A DNA stretch of 37,976 nucleotides from Bifidobacterium breve (lineage in GTDB: Bacteria; Actinomycetota; Actinomycetes; S36-B12). Below the pieces are notes generated by a model. It was not told the origin of the DNA. It did not search any database and worked only from the letters and a program-made list of their open reading frames with translations. The translations under genes were made by a program, and so were the position numbers. Below, one piece after another: positions 18,067-28,038 of the stretch (the stretch's first letter is position 1; each line of letters begins with the position of its first letter). The stretch is taken from positions 1 through 37,976 of the forward strand of contig CAMAWO010000008.1 of assembly GCA_945861925.1 (NCBI GenBank), written 5' to 3'.

Positions 18067-19809
18067 CTAGTTCGGTTCGTAGATACGTGCAAGTTGCTCG
18101 TTCAGTGCCGGCGAGTAGTACGGGTCGGGGGTCGCACCCACCCACCGCTGCCCGAACAGGTCGTGCTCCGCGGGGTCGGGTTTCTTTCGGACGATGGACG
18201 CGCCCTCGTGATGGGTGAGGTGGGCGTACGGAGTCCACGCGACGCGGTACCCGGCGGCGCGCGCCCGCAGGCAGAAGTCGACGTCGTTGAAATCCTTGGC
18301 GAAGGCCGTGTCGAACCCGTCGAGCTCATCGAAGACCGACGTGCGGACGAGCATCGCGGCCGCGGTGACCGCCGAATAGTTGCGCGGCGTAAGGATCGAG
18401 CCGAAGTAGCCGTACTCCTTACCCGACTTGCCAATCCACGCATGGGTGGGGCCGCTCGGCAGCATGACCATGCCGACATGCTGGAGCTTGCCGTCGGGGT
18501 AGGTGAGCAAGCACCCGGTGACGCCGACGCCCGGGATCTGGCCGATCTCCAACATGCGGGTGACTGGATCGCGCTGAGCAACCGTCGTGTCGTCATTAAG
18601 GAGGAGCAGGGAATCTCCGGTCGCCGCGGTTCGGCCGAGGTTGATCGCCTCCGCGAAGTTGAAGTCACCGGTCTCGTACACAATCTGGGTCACCTCGTGC
18701 ATGCCGGCGCGCTCAATGGTCACCTCGTCAATGACCCCAGTGGTCACGATGATGATCTGCAGGCGCGTTCGCCGCTCGCCCTCGATGAGTGATGCGACGC
18801 AGTCGTCGATGAACCGGCGGTCACCGCGCTCATTCGGTGTGCCGATCGTCGGGATGATGACCGACACGAGGTGCTCGCCCTTGACGCGCGGATGCACCTC
18901 ATTGAGTCCACGCACCCGGCTGGCCTCAACCGTGCCACCGTCGAAGGTGCGATCAAGGTGCTCCTGCTGGGCGCGCGCTGCTGCCTGTTGCGCCCACGGC
19001 TTGGCCTCGATCGTGAGCGCGGTCGACTCAGCCCAGGCCCGCCAGTGGTAGAGCGGCAGCGGAATATGAACCACGTTGGTGAGAAGCGGCATGAGGCGCA
19101 GGGCCAGGTCAAAATCCTGGGCGCCGTCCATCGACGAGCGCAGGCCGCCCACCTCGTTGACGAGTCTGCGCTTGAAGATCGTGAAGTGGCACAGGTACAT
19201 CTGGGTGAGGAGCAACTCAGGAGAATAGTCGGGCTTGCAGTAGAGGTCGAAATGTTCGCCTCGTGGGTTGATCTTGTCCTCGTCGGAGTAGATCGCATCC
19301 GGTTCGTCGCCCTCATCCAGCCGCTGGCTGAAGATCTCGATGCATCGGGGATCAAGGGCATCGTCGTGGTCAAGCATTGCGACGTAGTCGCCGGTTGCGC
19401 TCCGAAGTGCATGATTGAGGGCGGACGAAATCCCGCCGTTCTCCTGCTGGATGATGCGGACGCGGACGTCACCGGCGTGCAGGGCGGCAAACTGCGCGAG
19501 GAACTCCCCGACCTCCGGCTTGGTGCTCCCGTCATTTGCCACGACGAGTTCCCAGTTGCGGGCCTGCTGGCGGATCACCGAGTTCAGGCACTCGTCAAGG
19601 AACTCGATCGGCGGGTTGTAGACCGGCACGAGAATCGAGATGGTGACGTCGTGGTCGGTGGTGCCAGCGGAAATCTCGGGGGCGAGGGCCAGCCAAGCCT
19701 TGTAGTGCTTACCGATATTGCGTTCCCACAGCTTGCGTTTGGCCCAGCGCTTCACCCGGCCGGCGCGCCGCTTCGCCTTGATAATGGGGTTCCTCTCCGT
19801 CAGCATCAA
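18067..19809 (-). CDS. glycosyltransferase family 2 with two GT-A modules
   Basis: ISILVPVYNPPIEFLDECLNSVIRQQARNWELVVANDGS...MLDHDDALDP... and VSVIIPTIG...LLLLNDDTTV...GFDTAFAKDFNDVDFCLRARAAGYR. Confidence 0.9.
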   Translation of the reverse strand: MMLTERNPIIKAKRRAGRVKRWAKRKLWERNIGKHYKAWLALAPEISAGTTDHDVTISILVPVYNPPIEFLDECLNSVIRQQARNWELVVANDGSTKPEVGEFLAQFAALHAGDVRVRIIQQENGGISSALNHALRSATGDYVAMLDHDDALDPRCIEIFSQRLDEGDEPDAIYSDEDKINPRGEHFDLYCKPDYSPELLLTQMYLCHFTIFKRRLVNEVGGLRSSMDGAQDFDLALRLMPLLTNVVHIPLPLYHWRAWAESTALTIEAKPWAQQAAARAQQEHLDRTFDGGTVEASRVRGLNEVHPRVKGEHLVSVIIPTIGTPNERGDRRFIDDCVASLIEGERRTRLQIIIVTTGVIDEVTIERAGMHEVTQIVYETGDFNFAEAINLGRTAATGDSLLLLNDDTTVAQRDPVTRMLEIGQIPGVGVTGCLLTYPDGKLQHVGMVMLPSGPTHAWIGKSGKEYGYFGSILTPRNYSAVTAAAMLVRTSVFDELDGFDTAFAKDFNDVDFCLRARAAGYRVAWTPYAHLTHHEGASIVRKKPDPAEHDLFGQRWVGATPDPYYSPALNEQLARIYEPN

Positions 19810-19814
19810 AAGGC

Positions 19815-21050
19815 CTAGGTGAGACGGAACTCGACGGGGAGTTGCACAAAGCCTTGGCCGATCTCGCCTCTCTGACTGCGCACCGGGAACTCGACGGCGT
19901 CATTCCAGGAGTCGAGCAGTTTCGAGCCGCTGAAATCGAAGACATCGACATGCACCCGGTAGCGGCCGGGCAGCAGCGGGTTGTCGGTCAGTGCGACCGT
20001 GATCGTCCGGTCCCCTTCAAGGGTTCCGAAGTCGGTGCCGACCCGGTGATTGCTCACCATGGTGACGAGGGGGCCGGATTCATGCTGAAGGGCAATGCGC
20101 ACGTTCGGCCCGAGCACGGGCTCGCGCGCCGTCATCTCAAGGCTGATCTGGAAGGTCGTGCCGGTCTCGGCGTGACCGATGGGCTGGCCGTCGAGGTCGA
20201 CGATCTTTGCGCTGCGCACCCGGATGCTCTGATCGCCAGCCCGCGGGTCACCCGCGTCGTCGCGCACCGCCTCGATTTGCAGATTGCGCGCGGCTTCGTC
20301 CGAATTGACCCGCTTTAGGTACGCGGCGATGGTCTCCGTGGGGGCACCTGCCGTCTGGAGTTCACCATGCTCGAGCCAGGCGATCTCATCGCAGAGCGCC
20401 TCGAGCTGACCGAGGCCATGGCTCACGACGATGATCGTGCGGCCCGAGCGCCGCAGTGCATAGAGGTGGTCGAAGCACTTGCGCTGGAACTCCTCGTCGC
20501 CGACCGCGAGCACCTCATCGACAACGAGAACGTCTGGTTTCATATGCACCGCAACAGAAAATCCAAGGCGAACATACATACCGCTCGAGTAATGCTTTAC
20601 CGGGTCATTGATGAAATCGCCGAGCCCGCTGAACTCGACGATCTCTTCTGTCACCGCCTGAATGTCCTTGCGGGGCAGTCCGAGGATCGAGCCGTTGAGG
20701 TTGATGTTCTCTCGGCCGGTCATGTCGGGGTGGAAACCCGCTCCGAGTTCGATGAGTGCGGCAACCCGTCCGTCTGTAGTGATGGATCCTTCAGTCGGGC
20801 GGTAGATGCCGCCGATCATCTTCAGGAGGGTCGATTTGCCGGAGCCGTTGTGGCCGATGAGTCCATAGACGCTCCCCTTGGGGATCTGGAGCGTGACATC
20901 GCGAACGGCCCAGAAGTCCTCAGGCTTGCGGGCACGCCCGCGAACGAGGCGCTCCTTGATGCTGTTGCGTCGATCGGTGTGACGCTTGAAGCGCTTGCCG
21001 ACTTGCTGGATGTCGACGGCGAGGCTAGCGCCGACCGGTTGGATCGTCAC
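19815..21050 (-). CDS. wzt: polysaccharide ABC transporter ATP-binding protein with Wzt C-terminal domain
   Basis: GLIGHNGSGKSTLLKMIGGI, YSSGMYVRLGFSVAV, VLVVDEVLAVGDEEFQ; C-terminal beta-rich Wzt_C-like region; GTG start overlaps the permease stop (GTGA). ORF to 21524 is a spurious extension. Confidence 0.92.
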   Translation of the reverse strand: MTIQPVGASLAVDIQQVGKRFKRHTDRRNSIKERLVRGRARKPEDFWAVRDVTLQIPKGSVYGLIGHNGSGKSTLLKMIGGIYRPTEGSITTDGRVAALIELGAGFHPDMTGRENINLNGSILGLPRKDIQAVTEEIVEFSGLGDFINDPVKHYSSGMYVRLGFSVAVHMKPDVLVVDEVLAVGDEEFQRKCFDHLYALRRSGRTIIVVSHGLGQLEALCDEIAWLEHGELQTAGAPTETIAAYLKRVNSDEAARNLQIEAVRDDAGDPRAGDQSIRVRSAKIVDLDGQPIGHAETGTTFQISLEMTAREPVLGPNVRIALQHESGPLVTMVSNHRVGTDFGTLEGDRTITVALTDNPLLPGRYRVHVDVFDFSGSKLLDSWNDAVEFPVRSQRGEIGQGFVQLPVEFRLT

Positions 21051-21844
21051 AGCATCTCCCCGATGTCTTCGCTCCAGCGGTTGAAGATCGCAAAGCCGGC
21101 CCAGAAGGTGAGGAAACCGCCGACCAGGAGGCCAATGACCACGAGTGCCGGTGGCGCCACGAGTGAGTACATTGCGTCGTGCATACCCTCGACATACCAA
21201 GAGACCGGGTTGAGCTTCACCACCCATGACAACAGTTCGTTCTGGCCATCCACCATGCTGATTGGGTAGAGCACCGGGGTAAGGAAGTACAAGGCGCCGA
21301 GTACCACCGCGACGATGTACATAACGTCGCCGAACCGCGCATTGATGATCGATAAAACCAGTCCCACTCCCTGGGCGAATAGGGCCATACCTACGAGGAT
21401 CGGAAGCGCGAGGGTCCAGGTCCAACTGATGTTGCGCAGGAACAGGAACATGATGACAAGTACGCCGAGCTCGAGCAGCACCTGAATCATTTGGACAAGC
21501 GAGGCACCGAGCACTGGGGCCCATGCTGGGAACTGCACCTTCTTCAGCAGCTCGCCGCTGCTTTTCAGCTGGGTCATCGACAAGGTCAGGAGACCGGAGA
21601 AGAGGTTCCAGGTGACGAGGCCGGTGAACAGGAAAGCGGCGTAGGAGCTGCCCTCACCGTTGCCGAGCTCGGGAGCTTTGATTCGGAAGACGAGGCTGAA
21701 GACCGCCGCGAAGATGACGAGGGTCGCGAGTGGCTGGATGAGCGACCACGACCAGCCCAGAATGCTCGAGCGGTATCGGGTAGCGAAGTCACGATTCGCG
21801 AAGGCGAAAATGAGGGCCCGACGCGTGTAGAGGTCGGTCAGCAC
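21047..21844 (-). CDS. wzm: ABC-2 type polysaccharide export permease
   Basis: NRDFATRYRSSILGWSWSLIQPLATLVIFAAVFSLVFRI...LTPVLYPISMVDG...LVKLNPVSWYVEGMHDAMY-like architecture. Confidence 0.92.
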   Translation of the reverse strand: MLTDLYTRRALIFAFANRDFATRYRSSILGWSWSLIQPLATLVIFAAVFSLVFRIKAPELGNGEGSSYAAFLFTGLVTWNLFSGLLTLSMTQLKSSGELLKKVQFPAWAPVLGASLVQMIQVLLELGVLVIMFLFLRNISWTWTLALPILVGMALFAQGVGLVLSIINARFGDVMYIVAVVLGALYFLTPVLYPISMVDGQNELLSWVVKLNPVSWYVEGMHDAMYSLVAPPALVVIGLLVGGFLTFWAGFAIFNRWSEDIGEML

Positions 21845-21963
21845 TTGTGCCCGCCTCTCTCACTCATGACGATGGTGATCCTAACGTGCCACCACAAACT
21901 CACCTTGCCTCCAAACGCCGCCCTTCATCGGTATTGTCGGCTCTAGTCCTGAAGGAGGCTTCC

Positions 21964-23156
21964 ATGACCGTCATCACGTCACGCCGCTCGCGGGACTCGG
22001 GATCGCACCCGCAGCCACCGCCGCGGCAGCGGGGTACGTCGCGACCCCGAATGGCATGGTCGGAGTCAACCAATCGGTGATCGTCTCCGCCCCGAAGCTG
22101 AATGGTCAGGTCGTCTCAATCGGATTCACTTCGGGCACCAACTCCTTCACCCAGCAAACAACCCTTGGTTCAACGGGCATCGGATCCCTCAACTGGACCC
22201 CGACCACGCCTGGCAGCTGGGTAATCGCTGGCCTCGGTAACGCCATCTCCGCTGGTTCGACCACCGTGAGCGTCGCCGCCATGCCGACCGAGACCACGCT
22301 CATCGCCCCGAACAACGTGCAGCGGCGGGTCCCCGGCGTCTTGAACGTCATCGTGAGCGCGACCCTCGGCACCATTCCGCCAGCAGGCTCCGTCTCAATC
22401 TCGTCCGCCTTCGGGTCACCGGTCGGCACCGCCGCCCTCGCCCCGATGCCCGGCACCACGAGCGCCCTGGCACAGGTGAGCTGGACCCCCGAGCCCATTG
22501 GCCCCTTCCCGCTCATCGCTACCTACGTTCCCGCTTCCGGGGCTTACACGGCCTCAACGAGCGGCACCGCCCAACCGAACGTCGTCGGAGACAACCCAAC
22601 CGTTTCACTGCAGTTCGCTCCCGTGCTGCGACTCGGCCAGCCCGCGCTCCTCACCGCGGTACTGGGCGCCGGTGTGCCGGACGGCAGTGCCGCCTTCATC
22701 GTCGATACGACCACGATCGGCGGTTCCGTGCCAACGACGAGCGGCATCGCCTACCAGCACTGGACCCCCGGCAAACTCGGCTACCAGATGATCACCGTCC
22801 AATTCTCAACCGGAGCCCCGAAGAACGTGAACGGCACCTCGACGCAGGCGGTGAGCGTCCAGCCAGGCCTGCCCCTTGACACGGTGGTCGTCGACCCGGT
22901 CGGACAGGCCCCATGGGCCGTCGGATCGCCCATCGTCATGAAGGCGGGTACCAACGTGACCTTGGCGGCGACAGCCTCATCAGGAGCTACCGTGCTCTTC
23001 TCCGAGTCCGGACCTTGCATCATCAGCGCCGCCGTACTCAAGGCGCTCGTCGCCGGGCAGTGCCAGGTCACGGTCGTTTCACCCGGTAATGCCGCGTACG
23101 ACAACTCCTCGGCCATCTACACGATCGCGGTGACGGCGCCGCCCAAGAAGGGCTAG
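21964..23156 (+). CDS. secreted Ig-like repeat protein, apparent frameshift in signal peptide (ORF from 22056)
   Basis: RBS GAAGGAGG + ATG at 21964 gives MTVITSRR..., while LAGLGIAPAATAAAAGYVATPNGMVGVNQSVIVSAPKLNGQ is in the 22056 frame; Ig-like body up to ...AVTAPPKKG*. Confidence 0.7.
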
Positions 23157-23173
23157 CCCCAGCGGGCCGGACG

Positions 23174-24155
23174 GTGCCCGTGGGCCTCCTTTCAGGCCCT
23201 GCCGCCTTCACCGAGCAGACGACCATCGGGGCCGCAGGCGAAGGCTCCATCACCTGGACGCCCACAGCAGCAGAGAGTCTCGAACAGCCTCCTGGGAGTT
23301 GTTGTCGCCCCGATCGGCGTCCTGCCCCCAATGGGGACCCTTGCCCTCTCGACGAGCACCGGCAACGCGATCTCCTCGGCCACCCTCGCCAGCACGACCG
23401 GCACCTCGTCGACGTCCAGCCTCATCGCCGGAGCGACCGCCACGTCGAGCTCCACCCTGCTCTGGACCCCAACTTCCAGTGGCGATATCCCCATCAAGGC
23501 GACCTACGCACCCTCGTCCGGCGGTCAACTCGCGTCCGTGAGCATTTTCTCAACGCCGAACACCACGACCGCGAACGCAACCGTCTCGGTACGGCGGCCG
23601 GCTGCCCTCTACGCAGGTTCACCCACGGTGGTTCAAGCGGTTCTCGGGCAGGGCATGCCGGACGGCAGCGTCGCCTTTCTTATCGACGGATCGACTCCCG
23701 TGGGCTCCTCCCCAACCGTCGACGGCGTTGCCTCACAACTCGTGACGATGCCGGCAAACGGGGTTCACACGATCTCCGTTGAATACACCGGCAAGAACCC
23801 AGGGTTCAGTGGCACGGCCACTCAACAGGTGTTCGTGCTCGGAGCTCGCCCAACGGATGCCCTCATCGTCACGCCCGCCGCCCAGGGTCCGTGGTCGGTT
23901 GCGCTGCCAATCGCGATGACATCGGGGCAGTCATTGAGCCTCACGGGGACCAGTGCCTCCGTCACGACGGTGCTTCTCAACGCATCGGGTATCTGCTTCG
24001 TCAACGGGGCGGTGCTCACCGCGCTCGCCGCCGGGGAGTGCCTCGTCACTGCGATCTCGCCGGGTGATGCCGCCAACTCGCCCGGATCGGCGACTTACAC
24101 GGTGTCGGTCGTGGCATCCTCGACTTCAACCTCCGGCCTGCCACCAAGCCGGTAA
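23174..24155 (+). pseudogene. degenerate tandem paralog of the Ig-like repeat protein
   Basis: VPVGLLSGPAAFTEQTTIGAAGEGSITWTPTAAE aligns with IGFTSGTNSFTQQTTLGSTGIGSLNWTPTTPG; after a frame change, NSLLGVVVAPIGVLPPMGTLALST aligns with VPGVLNVIVSATLGTIPPAGSVSIS. Confidence 0.75.
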
Positions 24156-24190
24156 AACCACCACACGGGCAATCTCGCTCGAAGATCAGC

Positions 24191-26032
24191 TCAGGGCGCT
24201 CCTCGCCCCTTGAGCCTTCGCAGCGGTGCAGTCACCTTCCACGATCGAGTATTGAGAACAAAATCGAGCTCCTGACGCAAAGCATCGGCCGTCGACTTGA
24301 GCGCTACAACCTGGCTCTGCAAGTCATCCGCAGGCAGCACCACGAACGAACGGATTCCGAGGAAGCCTTCGACCGAATCCTGGGCATCGGTCACGGTGAG
24401 GCTCACTTGCGCTGGCTCACCTGCGGCGCCTGACCCGAGTGGCAGGGTGATGACGGAGCCGAGATAGACCTCCTCGTGCACCGGCCCTCCCGGGCCCACA
24501 GCGTCAATCCGCACCACCCCCGGCATTGAACGGGTCGAGACGAGGAGGACGAGCGGGCCGTCGACCGGGCGATTGATTCTAAAATCGGCTCGGCTACCCG
24601 GCCTGAGCTCATTGCCCCAGACCTGCGGCGCGCCGAAGGTACCGATGACCGCGGCATCGACAGTCTCGAAGTCGCGGGTGCCGCGCAGCTGCCGGAGCAT
24701 CGGGGTGAGTCCCTCCGATTGCAGGTGACGCATGTACTGGTCGGCATAGCCGGAGTCGGGCGCCGCCCCTCCTGTCGCTAGGACGTATTCGCGTCCGAGT
24801 TCGATCTCTGCGAACACCGGCTTCCTCGCTTCCTGCGCGTGAGCGCGTGCGATGTCGTGGGCAATGCAGTCGGCGACGTGCTGCCACGTCAGGTCCTCGA
24901 ACTCTGCGGCGATTCGCGCTTCTCGGGTTGCGCGCGCACCGACGTCAAGGCCCTCCATCTCGACGACACGGATGAAATCATCGACATCGTCACTCGTGAA
25001 GTAGGAAGCGAGATCACCCCCCGCCTCCGGGAGCGACGAATTGTTCGCCGTGATCGCGACCTTGCCGAAGGCAAGGCTCTCACTCACCGGCAGCCCCCAG
25101 CCCTCGTACCTGCTCGGATACACCGTGAACTCTGCATGGTCGTAAAAGCGGGCGAGGTCGACATCGCTCACGCTGTTACTGAGCAGCGACACCTTGCCAG
25201 AAAGTCCCTGCGTCGCAACGTATTGCTCAAGAAAATCATCAGCGTGCCAGCCGAGTCGGCCGATGCAGACCAGATCAGGTACGGCATCTGATCCATGACG
25301 TTTGATGAGCCGCTGCCAGCCTTTGAACGCCAGCAGGTGGTTCTTGCGGGCCTCGACCGTGCCGACGAGCAGCGCGTACGTCCTTGGCCAGGGCGTCGAG
25401 GCAATCTCGAACTGGGCAGGGCCGATGCCGCACGGCAGGCCGGTGACCTCGCCTGGGGGTGCGGTTCTACCCACCCGCTCGCAGTAGCGGATGAAGTCGT
25501 CGCGGCTTGCCTTGGAGATCGCCGGTACCGCGGAGGCCGTCTGGATGACGAGTTCGAGGTAGCGCTCGAAGAGCATGTTGACCGCCGCCGTGTGACCCGT
25601 CTCGAGCACAGGGGTGAGGTCGTAGAGGAGGAAGACGAGACGCGCCCCTCGGGCGCCGGCATCGCGCGCCGCGAGCATGAGAGCGTCATTGATCCAGACG
25701 GCGCCGAGGAACACGAGCACGGTGTCGGGGGTGACGTCGATTGGCGGCCCCGTTCGCGCGCGCGCTAGAGCACCGGTCGCAGCCGCGGCGGTTGCATCGC
25801 GATCCCCGGTTGTGGCGCTGCCCGGCGCGTCCAACATGGCCTTGATCTCATCGCCCGTCAGGCCGACGAACCTCCCGCTCGGCCGGTCGAGGATGACGGG
25901 GACGGCCGGGTGCTCCGCCCCCCGGATGAGCAGTGGAGCCGTCTCCGCGATGACGCGCTGTACGCCTGATACAGATTCGCGGCGCTGGAGGAATTCAACG
26001 AGGTCGGTGACGTCGAGCAGGGTCGCGCTCAC
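24191..26032 (-). CDS. glycosyltransferase family 4
   Basis: TLLDVTDLVEFLQRRESVSGVQRVIAE...TYALLVGTVEARKNHLLAFKGWQRLIK...LVCIGRLGWHADDF...FTVYPSRYEGWGLPVSESLAFGK; C-terminal NTRSWKVTAPLRRLKGRG. Confidence 0.92.
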   Translation of the reverse strand: MSATLLDVTDLVEFLQRRESVSGVQRVIAETAPLLIRGAEHPAVPVILDRPSGRFVGLTGDEIKAMLDAPGSATTGDRDATAAAATGALARARTGPPIDVTPDTVLVFLGAVWINDALMLAARDAGARGARLVFLLYDLTPVLETGHTAAVNMLFERYLELVIQTASAVPAISKASRDDFIRYCERVGRTAPPGEVTGLPCGIGPAQFEIASTPWPRTYALLVGTVEARKNHLLAFKGWQRLIKRHGSDAVPDLVCIGRLGWHADDFLEQYVATQGLSGKVSLLSNSVSDVDLARFYDHAEFTVYPSRYEGWGLPVSESLAFGKVAITANNSSLPEAGGDLASYFTSDDVDDFIRVVEMEGLDVGARATREARIAAEFEDLTWQHVADCIAHDIARAHAQEARKPVFAEIELGREYVLATGGAAPDSGYADQYMRHLQSEGLTPMLRQLRGTRDFETVDAAVIGTFGAPQVWGNELRPGSRADFRINRPVDGPLVLLVSTRSMPGVVRIDAVGPGGPVHEEVYLGSVITLPLGSGAAGEPAQVSLTVTDAQDSVEGFLGIRSFVVLPADDLQSQVVALKSTADALRQELDFVLNTRSWKVTAPLRRLKGRGAP

Positions 26033-26176
26033 AATGGGGTCCCTGACACGTCGCTCAGCCTAGGCGACGGCGGCAAACCGTACGATTTCTGCTCTGTCGA
26101 GCATTTGATCGCTCCAAGCTCGCCGTGCGTAGCTGGATGAGATGACCGAAAACACGCCCAAATGACCATTCGCGTT

Positions 26177-26207
26177 GTCATTTCAGCCGGAATCCGGCTG
26201 AAATGAC
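26177..26207. terminator. perfect 14-bp inverted repeat, candidate terminator or attenuator hairpin
   Basis: GTCATTTCAGCCGG-AAT-CCGGCTGAAATGAC, between the end of the 26240 gene and the start of the 26032 gene; no clear U-tract. Confidence 0.55.
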
Positions 26208-26239
26208 TCGTGGGGGGTGGGGTGGCTCGGGGGCGGTTG

Positions 26240-27976
26240 TTAGTTGACCCACTTTAGGTGGGTTACGCATACTGACGGCTCTGGGTTGCCTACGCCTAGG
26301 TATGTGACCGTCGTGCATTCGGGTTGGGTCGGGAGTGCCCAGGCTGGCAGGCTTTCCCAGAAGGCTTGGATTTGTTCGCGCTTGGGCGCGTACATCGCGA
26401 TCGCCGTCGGCTTGAGTATTTCGAGCGCTTTGACCTCCTCCCGTGACAGCGCCGCGTTCCCCGTCACCAGGTTGTATTTCCCCCACAGTTGCATGGCCGC
26501 CACGGCTGACATGACTCGGTCGGGATCTGTCCAGATCGCTACTCGATCGGTGCGATCGGTGTGGTCCAGCACCCATTCCTCGGCCTTCACCTTCGCACGC
26601 ATGAGTAATTCGCCGTTGAAGTCGACGTACGCGGCACGGAAGGGGTACTGGCCGTAGATCCCAAGCTGACCCCGGCCGTTTTGCAGGACCTGAGCCCCTG
26701 TCGCGATGAGCGCGATTGCGCCCATGACGACGAGGGCGGCCAGTGCATCTGATGGTCCACGCGCTGCGACGGCGGCAAGTACGAACGCGAGCACGAAACC
26801 CCCGGTGATGAGCAGTCCCTGATTGAGCGTGACCTGCGCCTCCCAACGGCCGGCCCACAGTACGAGCGGCACCCCCGCGATGATCGGCAGGTAGGCGATC
26901 GAGCCCAGCCTCCTGTCACCGACAATCGCCGCAAACGCGAGCCCGATCGACACCAGCGCGCCCGGCCAGAGCTTCGCCGTGTAGTGAGGGGCCTCAAGCC
27001 AGGGCCCCGGCACGAGGAACAGATAGCCCCAGGTGAACAGGATGTTCATGCCTGCGATGGCTGAAGCGATGAGGGACCATCGATTGGCACGCGTTACGGC
27101 GAGCGCGATGAGGCTGATGATGAGGGCTGCCGCAGGCACGAAGAGCGTGACATCGCGAGTCCAGATATTCGGGTCGCTGATGAAGCTCGCGTAGTCGAGT
27201 CGGCCGTTCCAGTCAAGGTAGGTGCCAACCCAGGACCGTCCAGGGAAGATCACCGCGCCGGCAGCAAGGAACCCCGTGATACTTACGACGAATCCCACAG
27301 CGGCTGCCCCTGCATCAATAAGCAGGCGCCGCCATCGCTCCTCAGCGTCGGTGAACAGCCCCACGGCGCGCACCGCGAGCCACATGGACAGGGCGAGGAA
27401 CAGGGCGTACGGGTTGAGCATGACCAGCCACCCCGCCACCAGCCCGGAAAGAGCCCCCGGCAGCCAACGAGCTCGTTGGGAACCGAGAGTGCACCAAACG
27501 GCTAAGGCGAGGAACAGCGTGGTGGCTGCCATGATCGCCCCGGTCAGGTACGGGTTACCCACGTAGCTGAGCACCATCGTGTTGAGGGACGCGAAGAGGG
27601 CCACCCCCACCGCGAGCACCCGATTGCTCGCCCGCTTCACGAGCACGTAGGTCGAGCCGACGATGACGAGGATGAGCAGGAGGCGCCAAATAGCAAACCC
27701 GGTCCACGGGTCGCCAGCCGTGACGAGGAGTCGAACCGGGGCGATATATCCGAGCCGGGTCCAGGTGTAGGCGGGCTCGATGGCGCGATCGGTCACGTCG
27801 CTGCCGAAGAGGGCCAAGGAGGCGTAGAACTCGGAGTCGGGGGAGTTGAAACCCGCCCACTGCCGGGAACCGGAGAAAAAGGCACTGAATACGGAAATGC
27901 CCAGAATGATCACCGGGTCGATCCCCGCACCCCACCATCGCGTAGGTGTTCCTACGCCGGAGGCTGATCCACGCAT
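26240..27976 (-). CDS. polytopic membrane protein, GT-C-like glycosyltransferase (ORF extends to 28093)
   Basis: Many hydrophobic segments; early loop GFNSPDSEFYASLALFG; C-terminal soluble region ...DFNGELLMRAKVKAEEWVLDHTDRTDRVAIWTDPDRVMSAVAAMQLWGKYN. Confidence 0.7.
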   Translation of the reverse strand: MRGSASGVGTPTRWWGAGIDPVIILGISVFSAFFSGSRQWAGFNSPDSEFYASLALFGSDVTDRAIEPAYTWTRLGYIAPVRLLVTAGDPWTGFAIWRLLLILVIVGSTYVLVKRASNRVLAVGVALFASLNTMVLSYVGNPYLTGAIMAATTLFLALAVWCTLGSQRARWLPGALSGLVAGWLVMLNPYALFLALSMWLAVRAVGLFTDAEERWRRLLIDAGAAAVGFVVSITGFLAAGAVIFPGRSWVGTYLDWNGRLDYASFISDPNIWTRDVTLFVPAAALIISLIALAVTRANRWSLIASAIAGMNILFTWGYLFLVPGPWLEAPHYTAKLWPGALVSIGLAFAAIVGDRRLGSIAYLPIIAGVPLVLWAGRWEAQVTLNQGLLITGGFVLAFVLAAVAARGPSDALAALVVMGAIALIATGAQVLQNGRGQLGIYGQYPFRAAYVDFNGELLMRAKVKAEEWVLDHTDRTDRVAIWTDPDRVMSAVAAMQLWGKYNLVTGNAALSREEVKALEILKPTAIAMYAPKREQIQAFWESLPAWALPTQPECTTVTYLGVGNPEPSVCVTHLKWVN

Positions 27977-28038
27977 CTTCACAACGTACGCCGACGCAGC
28001 ATCTGCTGGTAATCCGGCCACCTCACGACCTCGCCTAC

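Noticed and set aside
17614-19818. Long + strand ORFs (392 aa and 315 aa)
   Set aside because: Antisense shadows of clear glycosyltransferase genes in high-GC DNA; no protein-like motifs.
21051-21524. N-terminal extension of the Wzt ORF
   Set aside because: Overlaps the Wzm permease out of frame; GTG at 21050 overlapping the permease stop is the likely start.
26178-26858. 226-aa - strand ORF
   Set aside because: Out-of-frame within the 26240 membrane-protein gene; Arg/Pro/Gly-rich composition typical of shadow ORFs.
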